Part shown: positions 18,767-27,277 of the stretch, in pieces
How the letters are laid out: each line of letters begins with the position of its first letter
Numbering within the stretch: the stretch's first letter is position 1
Assembly: GCF_003369835.1 (NCBI RefSeq)
Contig: NZ_QPMJ01000002.1
Coordinates: 186,001-250,000, forward strand
Direction: 5' to 3'
DNA length: 64,000 nucleotides
Source: Halorussus rarus
Lineage (GTDB): Archaea; Halobacteriota; Halobacteria; Halobacteriales; Haladaptataceae
Notes under the pieces: model-generated
Databases searched by the model: none
Seen by the model: only the letters and a program-made list of their open reading frames with translations
Told to the model about the DNA's origin: nothing
Program-made: the position numbers and the translations under genes

Positions 18767-20577
18767 CAGAGGTCACCCCGGTAGCGCAGCACGGCCAGTT
18801 CCAGCACGACGAGCAGGACCGCGACGCCCGCCACCGCCGGCGTCAGCGTCTGGGGGACGGTCGTCGTCTCGTCGTCGTCGCTCCCGTCACGGGCCGTCCC
18901 GCCCTCGGTCACTGACGGGGCGGTGACGTTCGACTCCGCGGCGCTGGCCAGCGACGCGCCGTAGCGCCGGTCACCGACCCCGTAGAAGCCGATCCGCCGG
19001 AGCGTGACGGGACCGGTCTGCCGGCCGCCGCCGGGCGTCCTGACGGTGGCGTTCCCGTCGACCGAGAGCGCCGTGCCGGTCCGGCGGTTCGTCGCCGACA
19101 GCGACTCGCGGCCGGTCAGTTCGTACGCGACGCGCTTCCAGAACACCGGGTACCGGTAGTTGTGCTCGAACGACGACCCCTCGGCCGTATAGCCGTAGTA
19201 GAACAGCCGACCGCCGTCGAGTCGGGCGGTCGCGAGCAGCGGCGTCCCGTTGACCGTCCGGAGCAGCGCCCGCCCGGCCCGAAGGTCGGCCCGCACGTAG
19301 CGCTTCGGCGCCGGGAACGTCACGTCCGCCGTGAGCGTGCTGGTCGCCGGCTGGCGGACGGCCGGGTCCGAGCCGGTCCCGTTGGGCACGACCGGCAGCA
19401 GGTCGCCGTAACCGACCGCCGAGAGGTTCGACTGGGCCTGGACCACAACGCCGCCGCCCGCCGACAGCGTCTCGCGGGCGACCCGGAGCGTCCCGTCGAG
19501 CAGGCGGCCGGGGGTGACGTCGCCGAACACCACGAGGTCGTAGGTCCTCGAGATGGACGCCGGCGGGTGTTTGACGGTCACCCGGGTCCCCCGGATGACG
19601 CGCAGCGCGGTGACGAGCGGTCGGTTCGCGTCGTTCGTGACCACGAGCACGTCGATGGTCGGGTCCTCCGGTGCGGCGATCGCCAGCCGGTCGTCGACCG
19701 CGAACGAGTCGCCGGGTGCGAGTCGGACGCGACCGCCGCCCGCGGGCACCGGGAGCGTTGCGGTCGCGACCTCGCCCGGCCCGAGGGTCACGGACTCGGT
19801 CGCGTCGCCGAGCGCGACCTCCCGGGTCGCCTCGCGGTCGCCGAAGTTCTTCGCCCGGACGGTCGCGGTTCCGTTCGAGAACGAGTAGTCGACCAGGCCG
19901 ACGTTGGCCGCGCCGCCGCGGGCGAACTGCCGGAGGTCGACCGCGTACCCCCGGGCGCGGGCCGCCACGACCGCCGACCGCCAGTCGCCCGAGGCGAAGT
20001 CGCTCAGCACGACGATGCGGGCGTCCTCGCCCGCGACCGCCGCGGCCCGGCTCACGCCGTCCCGGAGGTCCCCCGGCGCGCCGCTGACCCGGAGGTCGTC
20101 GAGGACCGACGTCGCCTCCGCTGCCGGCGCGCGCCGGGTTCGGACCGCGGTCTCGGCGCCGGCGACGACCACCGAGGTCTCGCTCGTCGCGACGTCCTTC
20201 GCGGCCCGGACCGCCCGGTCGAACCGTGCGACGCCGCCGGCCTCGGTCGCCATGCTGGCGGAGGCGTCGACCACGACCACGGTCTCCGAGACCGTCTTGC
20301 GCTCGGCGACGGGGACGTATGGGGCGGCCAGCGACGCCGCGACCGCCGCGATGGCCAGCAGCTGGATCAGCAGGAGCGCGTTGCGCCGGAGCCGGCGGAG
20401 CGCGGGGTGGCGCCGGCGCTCCTCGCGGTCGCCCAGCAGGAACTCGACCGCGGGGAACCGGACCCGCTCGGGGTCGGGTCTGAGCAGATAGAGCGCTATC
20501 ACCGGTATCACGGCCGCCAGCGCCGCGAGGCCGAGCGGCCGGAGGAACACCGACGAGAGCGCGTCCGCGAGAGTCAC
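18766..20577 (-). CDS. BatA-like VWA-domain membrane protein, first gene of the MoxR operon
   Basis: A 603-residue protein starting at GTG 20577. The N-terminal 90 residues match the BatA-type membrane module (IPVIALYLLRPDPERVRFPA plus a second hydrophobic segment near 70-90). A VWA domain follows with VVVDASASM (about 107-115) and the LSDFASGDW strand. A CARDB-like beta-sandwich and a glutamine-amidotransferase-like region lie in the middle, and a last membrane segment is at about 578-596. A 24-codon reading frame (20648 down to 20574) ends in a GTGA overlap with this start; it may be a leader peptide or chance. Confidence 0.85.
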   Translation of the reverse strand: MTLADALSSVFLRPLGLAALAAVIPVIALYLLRPDPERVRFPAVEFLLGDREERRRHPALRRLRRNALLLIQLLAIAAVAASLAAPYVPVAERKTVSETVVVVDASASMATEAGGVARFDRAVRAAKDVATSETSVVVAGAETAVRTRRAPAAEATSVLDDLRVSGAPGDLRDGVSRAAAVAGEDARIVVLSDFASGDWRSAVVAARARGYAVDLRQFARGGAANVGLVDYSFSNGTATVRAKNFGDREATREVALGDATESVTLGPGEVATATLPVPAGGGRVRLAPGDSFAVDDRLAIAAPEDPTIDVLVVTNDANRPLVTALRVIRGTRVTVKHPPASISRTYDLVVFGDVTPGRLLDGTLRVARETLSAGGGVVVQAQSNLSAVGYGDLLPVVPNGTGSDPAVRQPATSTLTADVTFPAPKRYVRADLRAGRALLRTVNGTPLLATARLDGGRLFYYGYTAEGSSFEHNYRYPVFWKRVAYELTGRESLSATNRRTGTALSVDGNATVRTPGGGRQTGPVTLRRIGFYGVGDRRYGASLASAAESNVTAPSVTEGGTARDGSDDDETTTVPQTLTPAVAGVAVLLVVLELAVLRYRGDL

Positions 20578-21024
20578 GGGTCGACGGCCACCTCGGGGGC
20601 CAGCGTCGTCCGCCGAGCGCGGGTCGCGGGGCTACGTGTCGGTGCCATCGTTCGTGATTCGCCCGCGAGGGGAGTCGTGGAGGGCGAGCGGGCGAGTTAC
20701 CGGGTGTGCTCGCGGATAGTGTAAATAGCTTTTCATCCTGCGAGGGCGTCGGCGCGTACCACGCGCTGTACCCGGCGGCGGGACACTGCGACGTCCCGCA
20801 CGTGCTCGGCGCGCTCGACGCCCGGGGCGTCCGGACCGAGAACACGACAGTCTGACCGACGACGAATTCCACGGAGAGTCGGGTCGACGGGCGGTTCGGG
20901 GTCGACCTCGTCGCCCGGTTTTACATTCGCGGCGGGGGTCCCGGTCGCGCTCCACGTGGCCCGCTGCTCCGGCCCCGATGCAACGGCCCGTCCCGCAGGT
21001 CGACGTCCGAGACGAGTGGCGAGG
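20578..21024. other. 447-bp gap: likely operon promoter and a possible gene remnant
   Basis: A minus-strand TATA-like CTATTTACAC near 20718-20727 could drive the MoxR operon with a leader of over 100 bases. A plus-strand 49-codon frame from GTG 20706 to the stop at 20853-20855 has strongly coding-like GC-ending codons over its last 38 codons (CEGVGAYHALYPAAGHCD and on), yet no recognisable family and no good upstream signals. It may be the 3' stub of a decayed gene. The remainder shows nothing further. Confidence 0.35.
20706..20855 (+). pseudogene. Possible gene remnant, 49 codons, unrecognised
   Basis: The frame opens at GTG 20706 but only the last 38 codons look coding: almost all third positions are G or C and the residues are Gly/Ala/Asp/Val-rich with Cys, His and Tyr. 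The first eleven codons are AT-rich and overlap a minus-strand TATA-like element. I do not recognise the family. A real short protein is the alternative to a remnant. Confidence 0.25.
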
Positions 21025-22284
21025 TCAGTCCGGCGTCACGTTGCCGGCCCGCCGCGTGACGCTGAACGACACCTGGTCGTCGGTCTCGCCCTCGGCCTCG
21101 ACCACCAGCGTGTAGACGCCGGGTTCGAGGCCGTCAGTGTCCATCGCGACCGACCAGTTGCCGTCCGCGTTCCAGTCGTGGGTCCAGACGGGCGGGAGTC
21201 GTCCGGCCGACGGCCCGTCGACCGCCTCGATACGGATGGTGTTCTCCCCGGGGAAGAGGTTGGTGCGCCCGGCGACGACCATCCGTTCGCCGGCGGTGAT
21301 CGAGTAGATCCGTCCGGGAACGAACTGGCTCTCGGTCGCGACGGTCGTGATCCGGGTGGTGGGGTCGACGTAGTCGAACTGCTCGGCGATGAGGAGGTCG
21401 TCGCTTCCCGCCTCGTCGACGGTCTGGTCCAGGAACCGCTCGCTGACCTGCCGGGCGTCGAGCCTCGCGGTGCTGCCGGCGACGTACTCGGCCAGCGAGT
21501 CGAGCGTCGCGTTCGCTCCGTCGGGGAGCCGGCCGTCGCCCGGGACGTCGTCCCTGCCGAGCGCGAGCACGTACGCTCGCACGGGGCCCTCGGCGAACGG
21601 TCGGCCGTCGACGGTCCGGAGCGGCACGTCGGCGTCGAACGACCCGTTGCCCCGCGGGACCGTTATCCGGTCGGTCCCGACGCGGCCGCGCGAGTCGACG
21701 AGCACGACCAGCAGCTCCCGGCCGCCGCGAGCGGTCCCGCGGACCGTGACCTCCGCGTTCGAGGTCGCCACCTGGGACGCGACCGTCCGGAAGCTGCCCC
21801 TCAGCCGCGCACGGTTCACCCGAATCGGGGTCTGGCCGCCCTCGGTCTCCACGAACCGGGCCGGGTCGATGCTGGACGGGAGCGTCCCGTTCCCGCCGAC
21901 GGCGGTCGCGTTCACCACCCCGATTCGGTAGCTGCCGGGGTACGACAGCACCCGGCTGGCGTTCGAGAGCACGAGGTTCCTGACCGACCAGTTGCCCCGC
22001 TCGTCGACCGGCACCCGGTCGTCGCCGTCGAGTTCGCCGTCGCGATTGACGTCGAGCAACTGCCAGTCGCCGCCGCCCGATGCGTAGACTGCGACCGAAT
22101 CGGTGGTCGCGTTGGCCGTCCCGGACACGTTGACCGCCTGCCCGACGAAGTACGTCCCTTCGGGCGAAGAGATGCGTATCGACTCGTGGGAGGCGGTCGC
22201 GACGGGCGCAAAGAACGCCCAGAGGGTGCCGACCGATACCGCAAGCGCGACGACGACGGCCAGGAGTGGTTTCGTACGGGCCAT
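21025..22284 (-). CDS. Secreted surface-glycoprotein-like protein with dockerin-type calcium motif
   Basis: A 419-residue protein with a clear signal peptide (LLAVVVALAVSVGTLWAFF, ending in an ATASH-like cleavage region near 32). A bacterial-Ig-like start (SPEGTYFVGQAVNVSG) leads to an EF-hand/dockerin-type loop DVNRDGELDGDD (about residues 78-89), and two more beta-rich domains resemble S-layer glycoprotein repeats of haloarchaea. There are at least eight N-x-S/T sequons. It ends at VTPD without a PGF-CTERM membrane anchor, so it is likely released or held by other surface proteins. Located upstream of the MoxR/VWA operon on the same strand. Confidence 0.75.
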   Translation of the reverse strand: MARTKPLLAVVVALAVSVGTLWAFFAPVATASHESIRISSPEGTYFVGQAVNVSGTANATTDSVAVYASGGGDWQLLDVNRDGELDGDDRVPVDERGNWSVRNLVLSNASRVLSYPGSYRIGVVNATAVGGNGTLPSSIDPARFVETEGGQTPIRVNRARLRGSFRTVASQVATSNAEVTVRGTARGGRELLVVLVDSRGRVGTDRITVPRGNGSFDADVPLRTVDGRPFAEGPVRAYVLALGRDDVPGDGRLPDGANATLDSLAEYVAGSTARLDARQVSERFLDQTVDEAGSDDLLIAEQFDYVDPTTRITTVATESQFVPGRIYSITAGERMVVAGRTNLFPGENTIRIEAVDGPSAGRLPPVWTHDWNADGNWSVAMDTDGLEPGVYTLVVEAEGETDDQVSFSVTRRAGNVTPD

Positions 22285-22365
22285 CGTGTTTCTTGTGAAC
22301 TAGTGCCATGGCTTCGGTCCTTATCCTTGTTCGGGCTATCAGCGGGACGTGAAGTACATTCGGCG

Positions 22366-22748
22366 TCAGGAGACGACCGTCACGTCGACCTGCCGGGTCC
22401 GCGGGCCGTCGCACTCCACGAACAGCACAGACTGCCACGGCCCGAGCGCGAGGTCGCCGTCCTCGACCGGGATGCTTACCGACTCGCCGAGCAGGGTCGC
22501 CCGGAGGTGGGCGTCGGCGTTGTCGTCGATGCGGTCGTGGCTGTAGTCGCCGTCGCTCGGGACGACGTCCTCCGCAACGCCTCGATGTCGGCGAGCAGCC
22601 TCGATTCGGCCTCCTGGACGACCACCCCGGCGGTGGTGTGCCGGACGAAGACGGTGCAGAGCCCGGTCGCGTCGTCGGGCACCTCGGCGGCCACGCGGTC
22701 GGTCACGTCGACGACCTGGGTGCGCTCGTCGGTCCGAACCTCGAACAT
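22366..22748 (-). pseudogene. yjbQ: yjbQ/UPF0047 family gene with a single-base frameshift
   Basis: From ATG 22748 the frame reads [19 protein letters not shown] and continues through the family hallmark [13 protein letters not shown], then breaks near 22580. A second frame resumes with [20 protein letters not shown] and runs through the LGPWQSVLF motif to the stop at 22366. The span is 383 bases, one short of a multiple of three; adding one T in the GCGTTGCGG stretch restores a 127-codon gene. Both halves retain the His/Asp residues of the thiamin-phosphate-synthase-like fold. This is either a recent inactivating deletion or a sequencing error. Confidence 0.85.
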
Positions 22749-22892
22749 GGCCGGGGGTTCGGGGGCGAGCGCCGTAGGTGCTCCGGGTCTCGAAGCGATA
22801 CTTCGTTCTCCACGTCGGCGCGCGCTGGGGCGGCCCGCCAGTGGCCGCCCCATCGTTGCGCGAGGTCTTCGGGAACGAAGCGACCGAAGGCT

Positions 22893-22950
22893 CGTCGGAG
22901 CTTGCCTCCGACGGTGGACGAGGAGCGCAGTGAGCGCAGCGAGCGAGCAC
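22893..22950. repeat. Palindromic, GAGCGCAG-rich repeat element
   Basis: A hairpin with 8-bp arms (CGTCGGAG at 22893-22900, CTCCGACG at 22906-22913) is followed by purine-rich iterations of GAGCGCAG and GAGCGAGC. It resembles in layout the elements at 9301-9355 and 37797-37842 (hairpin beside a GAGCGNAG block), though the bases differ. Confidence 0.45.
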
Positions 22951-23154
22951 CGCAGGAGGCTGGGGAGGGGTGAGGCCGTCGCGGTGCGGTGGCGGTGCTG
23001 TGTGGGACATATGTGACGGCAGTAGCTAGCTCCGAGTCGTCCCGATCGAGTAACTGTGGCCGGTCATTCTCGGCATCGTTCGAGCAGGTAGTCGTCCAGG
23101 AATACGAATCACGACCGAACGACACGGATGTCCTCCTCGCCGCTTCAGGAGCCA

Positions 23155-23162
23155 CTTTAATC
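23155..23162 (+). promoter_or_regulatory. TATA box of the D-2-hydroxyacid dehydrogenase gene
   Basis: CTTTAATC lies 25-32 bases before ATG 23187 and supports that start over the longer upstream open frame beginning at 22989. Confidence 0.5.
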
Positions 23163-23186
23163 CCGGCGCGCCAACGACGAACCGAC

Positions 23187-24143
23187 ATGACCGACAGCCC
23201 CGACGTAGTGGTCCTGCGCAAGAGCACGCACGGCGTCCCGGTCTCCGAGTACGTCGCGGAACTCCGCGAGCGACTCCCCGAGCACGACGTGCGCCACGCC
23301 CGGACCCCGACCGAGGAGCGCGATCTCCTCGCCGACGCCCGGGTCGTCGCCGGGATGGAACTGGACGAGGAGCTGCTGGCCCACGCCGACGAACTGGAGC
23401 TGTTCGCGTGCGCCTACGCCGGCACCGGCCACCTGCCGCTGGACGCGCTCGAGGAGCGCGGCGTGGCGGTCACGAACGCCTCGGGCGTCCACGGGCCGAA
23501 CATCGGCGAGCACGTGCTGGGCAACATCCTGGTCTTCGCCCGCCGGCTCCACGAGGGGTGGCGCCGCCAGCGGGAGCGCGAGTGGCGCCACTTCCAGGCC
23601 CACGAGCTCCGGGGCAGCACCGTCACGGTGGTCGGCCTGGGCGCCATCGGCCAGTCGGTGGTCGAGCGACTGCAGGGATTTGGCGTCGATACCATCGGCG
23701 TGCGCTACACCCCCGAGAAGGGCGGCCCGACCGACGAGGTGGTCGGGTTCGGGGGCTCCGAGTTCGAGGACGCGCTGGCCCGGACCGACTACCTCGTGCT
23801 GGCCTGCCCGCTGACCGACACCACGCGGGGGCTGATCGGCGAGGCCGAACTCAAGACGCTCTCGCCCGAGGCCGTGCTGGTCAACGTCGCCCGCGGGCCG
23901 GTGGTCGACACCGACGCGCTGCTCTGGGCGCTCCGGGGCAACCACCTCCGGGGCGCGGCGCTCGACGTGACCGACCCCGAGCCGCTGCCCGAGGACCACG
24001 CGCTCTGGAACCTGGAGAACTGCCTGATAACGCCCCACTGCTCGGGCCAGACGCCCGAGTACTACGCGCGGCTGGCCGACATCGTGGCCGAGAACGTCCG
24101 GCGACTGGACGCCGGCGAGGAGCTGACGAACCGGGTGGTCTGA
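23187..24143 (+). CDS. D-2-hydroxyacid dehydrogenase
   Basis: A 318-residue NAD(P)-dependent enzyme of the D-isomer 2-hydroxyacid family. The nucleotide-binding loop is VVGLGAIGQS (about 151-160). The catalytic Arg is in NVARGPVVD, the Glu in DPEPLPEDH and the His in ITPHCSG, all at normal spacing. The substrate (2-oxoacid such as glyoxylate, hydroxypyruvate or a branched-chain oxoacid) cannot be fixed from sequence; related haloarchaeal enzymes act on branched and aromatic 2-oxoacids. The start is placed at the ATG behind a TATA box; the longer upstream frame is not coding-like. Confidence 0.92.
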   Translation: MTDSPDVVVLRKSTHGVPVSEYVAELRERLPEHDVRHARTPTEERDLLADARVVAGMELDEELLAHADELELFACAYAGTGHLPLDALEERGVAVTNASGVHGPNIGEHVLGNILVFARRLHEGWRRQREREWRHFQAHELRGSTVTVVGLGAIGQSVVERLQGFGVDTIGVRYTPEKGGPTDEVVGFGGSEFEDALARTDYLVLACPLTDTTRGLIGEAELKTLSPEAVLVNVARGPVVDTDALLWALRGNHLRGAALDVTDPEPLPEDHALWNLENCLITPHCSGQTPEYYARLADIVAENVRRLDAGEELTNRVV

Positions 24144-24179
24144 GGACCCGCCGATGGGTCTGACCGTCGCTCCCCTACC

Positions 24180-25079
24180 CTACCCCGAGCGCCGGGCCAG
24201 CGACAGGAAGATGGCGCCGAACAGGCCGGCCATCAGGGCGGCGTAGACGAGGACGGCGCCGCCGCGGGGGGTCGGCCCGGTCGGGTCGACGGTCAGCAGC
24301 AGGCCCGCGAACGCGAGCAGTCCGACGCCGAACACCGCCAGGGTCGCCCGGATCGCGGGGTTGGTCGGGTCGGACTCCGGCGGGTCGGCGGCGACCCCGG
24401 CGTCGAGCGCCGCGCGGAGGGCGTCGTCCACGCCCGCAGGGACGACCAGAAACCGCGGTGTGGTTGGCGTCATCGCGCCGGCGACGTACGAGAGCCGGTA
24501 GACGACGAGGCCGCCGAGACCGACCCGCCGGACCCCGTCGAGGGCCGAGAGATCGATATCGGTCCCGCAGTAGGTCAGCGTCTCGGCGTCCGAGCGGAGT
24601 TCGCCCTCGGACGTGAGCGCCGAGACGGCGACCATCGGCACCGCGATGGTGCCGAACACGACGAGGAAGAACTCGATATCGCCGAGTCGGACGCCGAGCC
24701 AGACGACGCCGGCGCCGAACGCCGTCGCGGCCGCGAGGCCCAGCCACCCCGAGTCGTGGAGCGCCCCGTGTAGCAGCGCGAGGCGGTCGGAGGTCCCGGT
24801 ACGGAAAGCTGTGATTTGGGGCGCAATGCGTGCTGCCGTGAATAGCAGCGCGAAGAGGAGCGCGACCGCGATGCCGTACCTCCCCGACAGGAACGAGCCG
24901 GCCGTGAACGCCACCGCCGCGACGCCGGCCGCGAGCGCCATCGCCGCGAGTACGCCGAACGACGCCCCGGCCAGCGCGCGGAGCAGTCGCGACTCGGCGA
25001 CCGTGTGCGACCACTCGACGTCCGCCGCGTCGGCGTCCTGCGCGGGAGTGGTCTCGCTGGCCGACAGTTCGTTCGCCAT
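24180..25079 (-). CDS. Predicted polytopic membrane protein, unrecognised family
   Basis: A 299-residue protein. After an acidic 30-residue start come about six membrane segments: 35-60, 68-85, 108-130, 134-152, then a soluble stretch (about 155-235, ending FLVVPAGVDDALRAALDAG) and a final pair at 248-267 and 275-293. The middle region, with a conserved-looking CGTDIDLSALDGVRRVG turn, resembles PH-like membrane proteins of haloarchaea but no function can be named. The start at 25079 is supported by a TATA-like element on the minus strand (ACATTTATC, 25107-25115). It is convergent with the dehydrogenase gene. Confidence 0.7.
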   Translation of the reverse strand: MANELSASETTPAQDADAADVEWSHTVAESRLLRALAGASFGVLAAMALAAGVAAVAFTAGSFLSGRYGIAVALLFALLFTAARIAPQITAFRTGTSDRLALLHGALHDSGWLGLAAATAFGAGVVWLGVRLGDIEFFLVVFGTIAVPMVAVSALTSEGELRSDAETLTYCGTDIDLSALDGVRRVGLGGLVVYRLSYVAGAMTPTTPRFLVVPAGVDDALRAALDAGVAADPPESDPTNPAIRATLAVFGVGLLAFAGLLLTVDPTGPTPRGGAVLVYAALMAGLFGAIFLSLARRSG

Positions 25080-25244
25080 CACGAGCGGCGGTACGCACCG
25101 GGTGGTGATAAATGTCGGTTCGGAAACGTGCACCGGACTTGGTCGGCCAGCGACCGCAGCCCGAGTCGGGGAATTTCGCACCGAGCGAAAGGTTAGAGTC
25201 GAGTTAGGTTCGGTGCACGAAAAGCTTCCTGCGCTTCCCGCCGG

Positions 25245-25607
25245 GTGAAAATCGACCGAGTGCACTCTAATTTCGAGGAGCTATCCGCCTTCATGCAGCG
25301 TCGCATCGACAGGGTCTGCCGGGCGCTGGCTCACCCGCTCCGGCGGGAGCTGCTGTGCCTGCTGTCCGGCCGAGACGACCACGTCGCCGAGTTCGAGGAA
25401 CTGCTCGACCGGATGGACGACCCGCCGGCGGACCGGTCGGCCGAGCGGCTCGAGGCGGCGGCCCACCACGAGCACCTGCCGCTGCTGCGGGAGGCGGGCC
25501 TGGTCGAGTACGACCCCCGGACTGGGACGGTCCGCTATCGGGACCCGCCGCCGGCGTCGGAACTGGTCGAGGTCGTCCTCGAAGAACACCGCGAGCCGAG
25601 CGACTGA
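25245..25607 (+). CDS. Small winged-helix (ArsR-like) transcription regulator
   Basis: A 120-residue protein from GTG 25245 (Met at 25293 is an alternative start). Residues 25-110 fit the haloarchaeal ArsR-like fold: RALAHPLRRELLCLL as the first helices, the HEHLPLLREAGLVEYD recognition helix region and the TGTVRYRD wing. The set of short regulators in this window (see also 38410 and 62963) shares this plan with a His-x-HLP motif. The target is unknown; the divergent membrane protein gene at 25079 is a candidate. Confidence 0.7.
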   Translation: MKIDRVHSNFEELSAFMQRRIDRVCRALAHPLRRELLCLLSGRDDHVAEFEELLDRMDDPPADRSAERLEAAAHHEHLPLLREAGLVEYDPRTGTVRYRDPPPASELVEVVLEEHREPSD

Positions 25608-25636
25608 TCCGGGCTTCGCACCGTTTCTGCGACCAC

Positions 25637-25644
25637 CTTTATAC
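25637..25644 (+). promoter_or_regulatory. TATA box of the 76-residue protein gene
   Basis: CTTTATAC ends 24 bases before ATG 25668, the spacing of a leaderless transcript. Confidence 0.6.
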
Positions 25645-25667
25645 CGGTCGCTCCCGACGTTCGAACC

Positions 25668-25898
25668 ATGCGAGCACGAATCAAGCGGATTCTGAATCGA
25701 GCGGAGTACGCCGCCGTCGGGGCCGCGGTCGGGGGTGCGCTCGGCGGACTGATCAGCCGGAACGCCGCCAGCACCGCGGCGGGAATCGGTGCGCTCGTCG
25801 GCGCGACAATCGGCGAGAAGCGCGGCTCGGTCGACGCGGCCGTCACCCGGGTGACGGACAACACGAGCCGCCCCGTGAAACGGCTCCGGGGGAAGTGA
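25668..25898 (+). CDS. Small glycine-zipper-like membrane protein
   Basis: A 76-residue protein with its own TATA box. Basic ends (MRARIKRILN and KRLRGK) flank an Ala/Gly-rich hydrophobic centre (about 15-50) with GxxxG spacing (AAVGAAVGGALGGLISR and GIGALVGATIGEK). This is a glycine-zipper pattern that favours helix packing in membranes. No function is assignable. Confidence 0.6.
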   Translation: MRARIKRILNRAEYAAVGAAVGGALGGLISRNAASTAAGIGALVGATIGEKRGSVDAAVTRVTDNTSRPVKRLRGK

Positions 25899-25939
25899 CG
25901 CGGTACTGACGGGACCGAAGGAGAGAGCCGCGACGAGTT

Positions 25940-26974
25940 CTAAATCCAGCCTTCGCTCTGGAGCAGTTCGCCGTTCAGCACCGCCGCGCCCGCCGCGCCG
26001 CGGATGGTGTTGTGGGCCAGGCAGTTGTACTGGACGCCCGCCGGCGTCTCCTGGACGCCGCCGGCCGCGACCGCCATCCCGCCGCCCAGCGTGCGGTCGA
26101 GCCGGGGCTGGGGTCGGCTGGGGTCCTCGAACACCTCGATGAGCGGGTCGGGCGAGCTCGGCAGGTCGAGACTCTCGACCGCGCCGAAAGCGTCCTCGAC
26201 GTCGGCCGCAGTCACGTCGTCGCTGGTCTCGGCCCAGACGTTCTCGAGGTGGCCGTCGATGGTCGGCACGCGGTTGCACGACGCGGAGACCTCGGCGTCG
26301 TGGTGAGCGAGTTCGGCGCCGTCGAACTGGCCGAGCAGCTTCCGGGACTCGGTCTCCATCTTCTCCTCCTCGCCGCCGATGTGCGGGATGACGTTGTCGA
26401 TGATCTCCATCGAGGTGACCCCCGAGTACCCCGCGCCCGAGACCGCCTGGAGCGTCGAGACGTGGACCCGCTCGAGGCCGAACTGGTCGAGCGCCGCGAG
26501 CGTCGGCACCATCGTGATTGTCGAGCAGTTGGGGTTCTTGACCACCGCGCCGTCCCACCCGCGCTCGTCGCGCTGGACCTCCAGCAGGTCGAGGTGGCCG
26601 GGGTTGATCTCGGGGATCACGAGCGGCACGTCGTCGGCCAACCGGTCGTTCGAGGAGTTCGACGAGAGGACGTAGCCGTCCTCCGCGAAGTCGGGTTCGA
26701 CCTCGGCCGCGACGCCGGAGGGCAGCGACGAGAACAGGAGATCGACGTCGTCGGGCACCGCGTCGGGTTCGGTCGCCCGGACCGTCAGGTCCGCCACCGA
26801 CGAGGGGATCGGGGAGTCGACCCGCCACTTCGCGGCCTCGCTGTACGGGAGGCCCTCGCTGTCTTCGCTCGCCGTTACCGCCGCCAGTTCGAACTCGGGG
26901 TGGCCGTCCAGCAGCTGGATGCAGCGCTGGCCGACCGCTCCGGTCGCACCGAGAACGCCGACTCGTACGGTCAT
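25940..26974 (-). CDS. asd: Aspartate-semialdehyde dehydrogenase
   Basis: The 344-residue enzyme converts 4-aspartyl phosphate to aspartate semialdehyde with NADPH, feeding threonine, methionine and lysine synthesis. The NADP loop VLGATGAVGQR (7-17), the SSLPSG turn, the catalytic Cys150 in NPNCSTIT, and the CNRVPTIDGH region that provides substrate-binding Arg and His are all present. The fungal/archaeal-type Asd length fits. A TATA box (GGTTTTATCG on the minus strand, 26999-27008) supports ATG 26974. Confidence 0.95.
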   Translation of the reverse strand: MTVRVGVLGATGAVGQRCIQLLDGHPEFELAAVTASEDSEGLPYSEAAKWRVDSPIPSSVADLTVRATEPDAVPDDVDLLFSSLPSGVAAEVEPDFAEDGYVLSSNSSNDRLADDVPLVIPEINPGHLDLLEVQRDERGWDGAVVKNPNCSTITMVPTLAALDQFGLERVHVSTLQAVSGAGYSGVTSMEIIDNVIPHIGGEEEKMETESRKLLGQFDGAELAHHDAEVSASCNRVPTIDGHLENVWAETSDDVTAADVEDAFGAVESLDLPSSPDPLIEVFEDPSRPQPRLDRTLGGGMAVAAGGVQETPAGVQYNCLAHNTIRGAAGAAVLNGELLQSEGWI

Positions 26975-26998
26975 GCTAGGGGTGGTTCGGCGTCACGG

Positions 26999-27008
26999 CG
27001 ATAAAACC
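26999..27008 (-). promoter_or_regulatory. TATA box of asd
   Basis: Minus strand GGTTTTATCG, 25-34 bases before ATG 26974, giving a leaderless or near-leaderless transcript. Confidence 0.5.
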
Positions 27009-27103
27009 ATTTGGGAAGGACAGCTTTTTGCGCGGAGATGAAAGCGAGTTGCAGAGTGACTACTGGGGTGGAAGCTATCGGAGCAACTGGCGCGAGCGCG
27101 GCG

Positions 27104-27277
27104 TTACTTCTTGTGGGTGACGTAGCCGGCGATGCGGTTGCGGACGCCCTTCGACTCGATGTTGGTCAGCTTCGAGACGCTCTCCTTGTTCTGGTCGAAG
27201 TCGGTCGTGAACGCGTCGGGGTATCGCTCCAGGAGCAGGTTCCCCGTCTTCTTGACGTAGTCGGGTTTGATCGCCAT
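27104..27277 (-). CDS. rps17e: 30S ribosomal protein S17e
   Basis: The 57-residue protein has the S17e signature: MAIKPDYVKKTGNLLLERYP at the start, then FTTDFDQNK and RNRIAGYVTHK. It is an archaeal/eukaryotic-type small-subunit protein with no bacterial homologue, which fixes the domain of life. The start is the ATG at 27277; the longer open frame upstream to 27463 is not coding-like. A TATA-like CTTACTTTCG sits about 27 bases upstream on the minus strand. Confidence 0.95.
   Translation of the reverse strand: MAIKPDYVKKTGNLLLERYPDAFTTDFDQNKESVSKLTNIESKGVRNRIAGYVTHKK

Larger units (their letters stand above)
22749..23186. other. 438-bp gap with palindromic repeat element and promoter
   Basis: No gene is supported. 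At 22870-22990 there is a GC-rich repeat-like tract: an 8-bp hairpin CGTCGGAG/CTCCGACG (22893-22913), GAGCGCAGTGAGCGCAGCGAG runs, and GGTGCGGTGGCGGTGCTGTG. The TATA box at 23155-23162 belongs to the dehydrogenase gene at 23187. Confidence 0.5.

Noticed and set aside
22989-23186. N-terminal extension of the D-2-hydroxyacid dehydrogenase
   Set aside because: A TATA box at 23155-23162 would lie inside it and the family starts at the Met of 23187.
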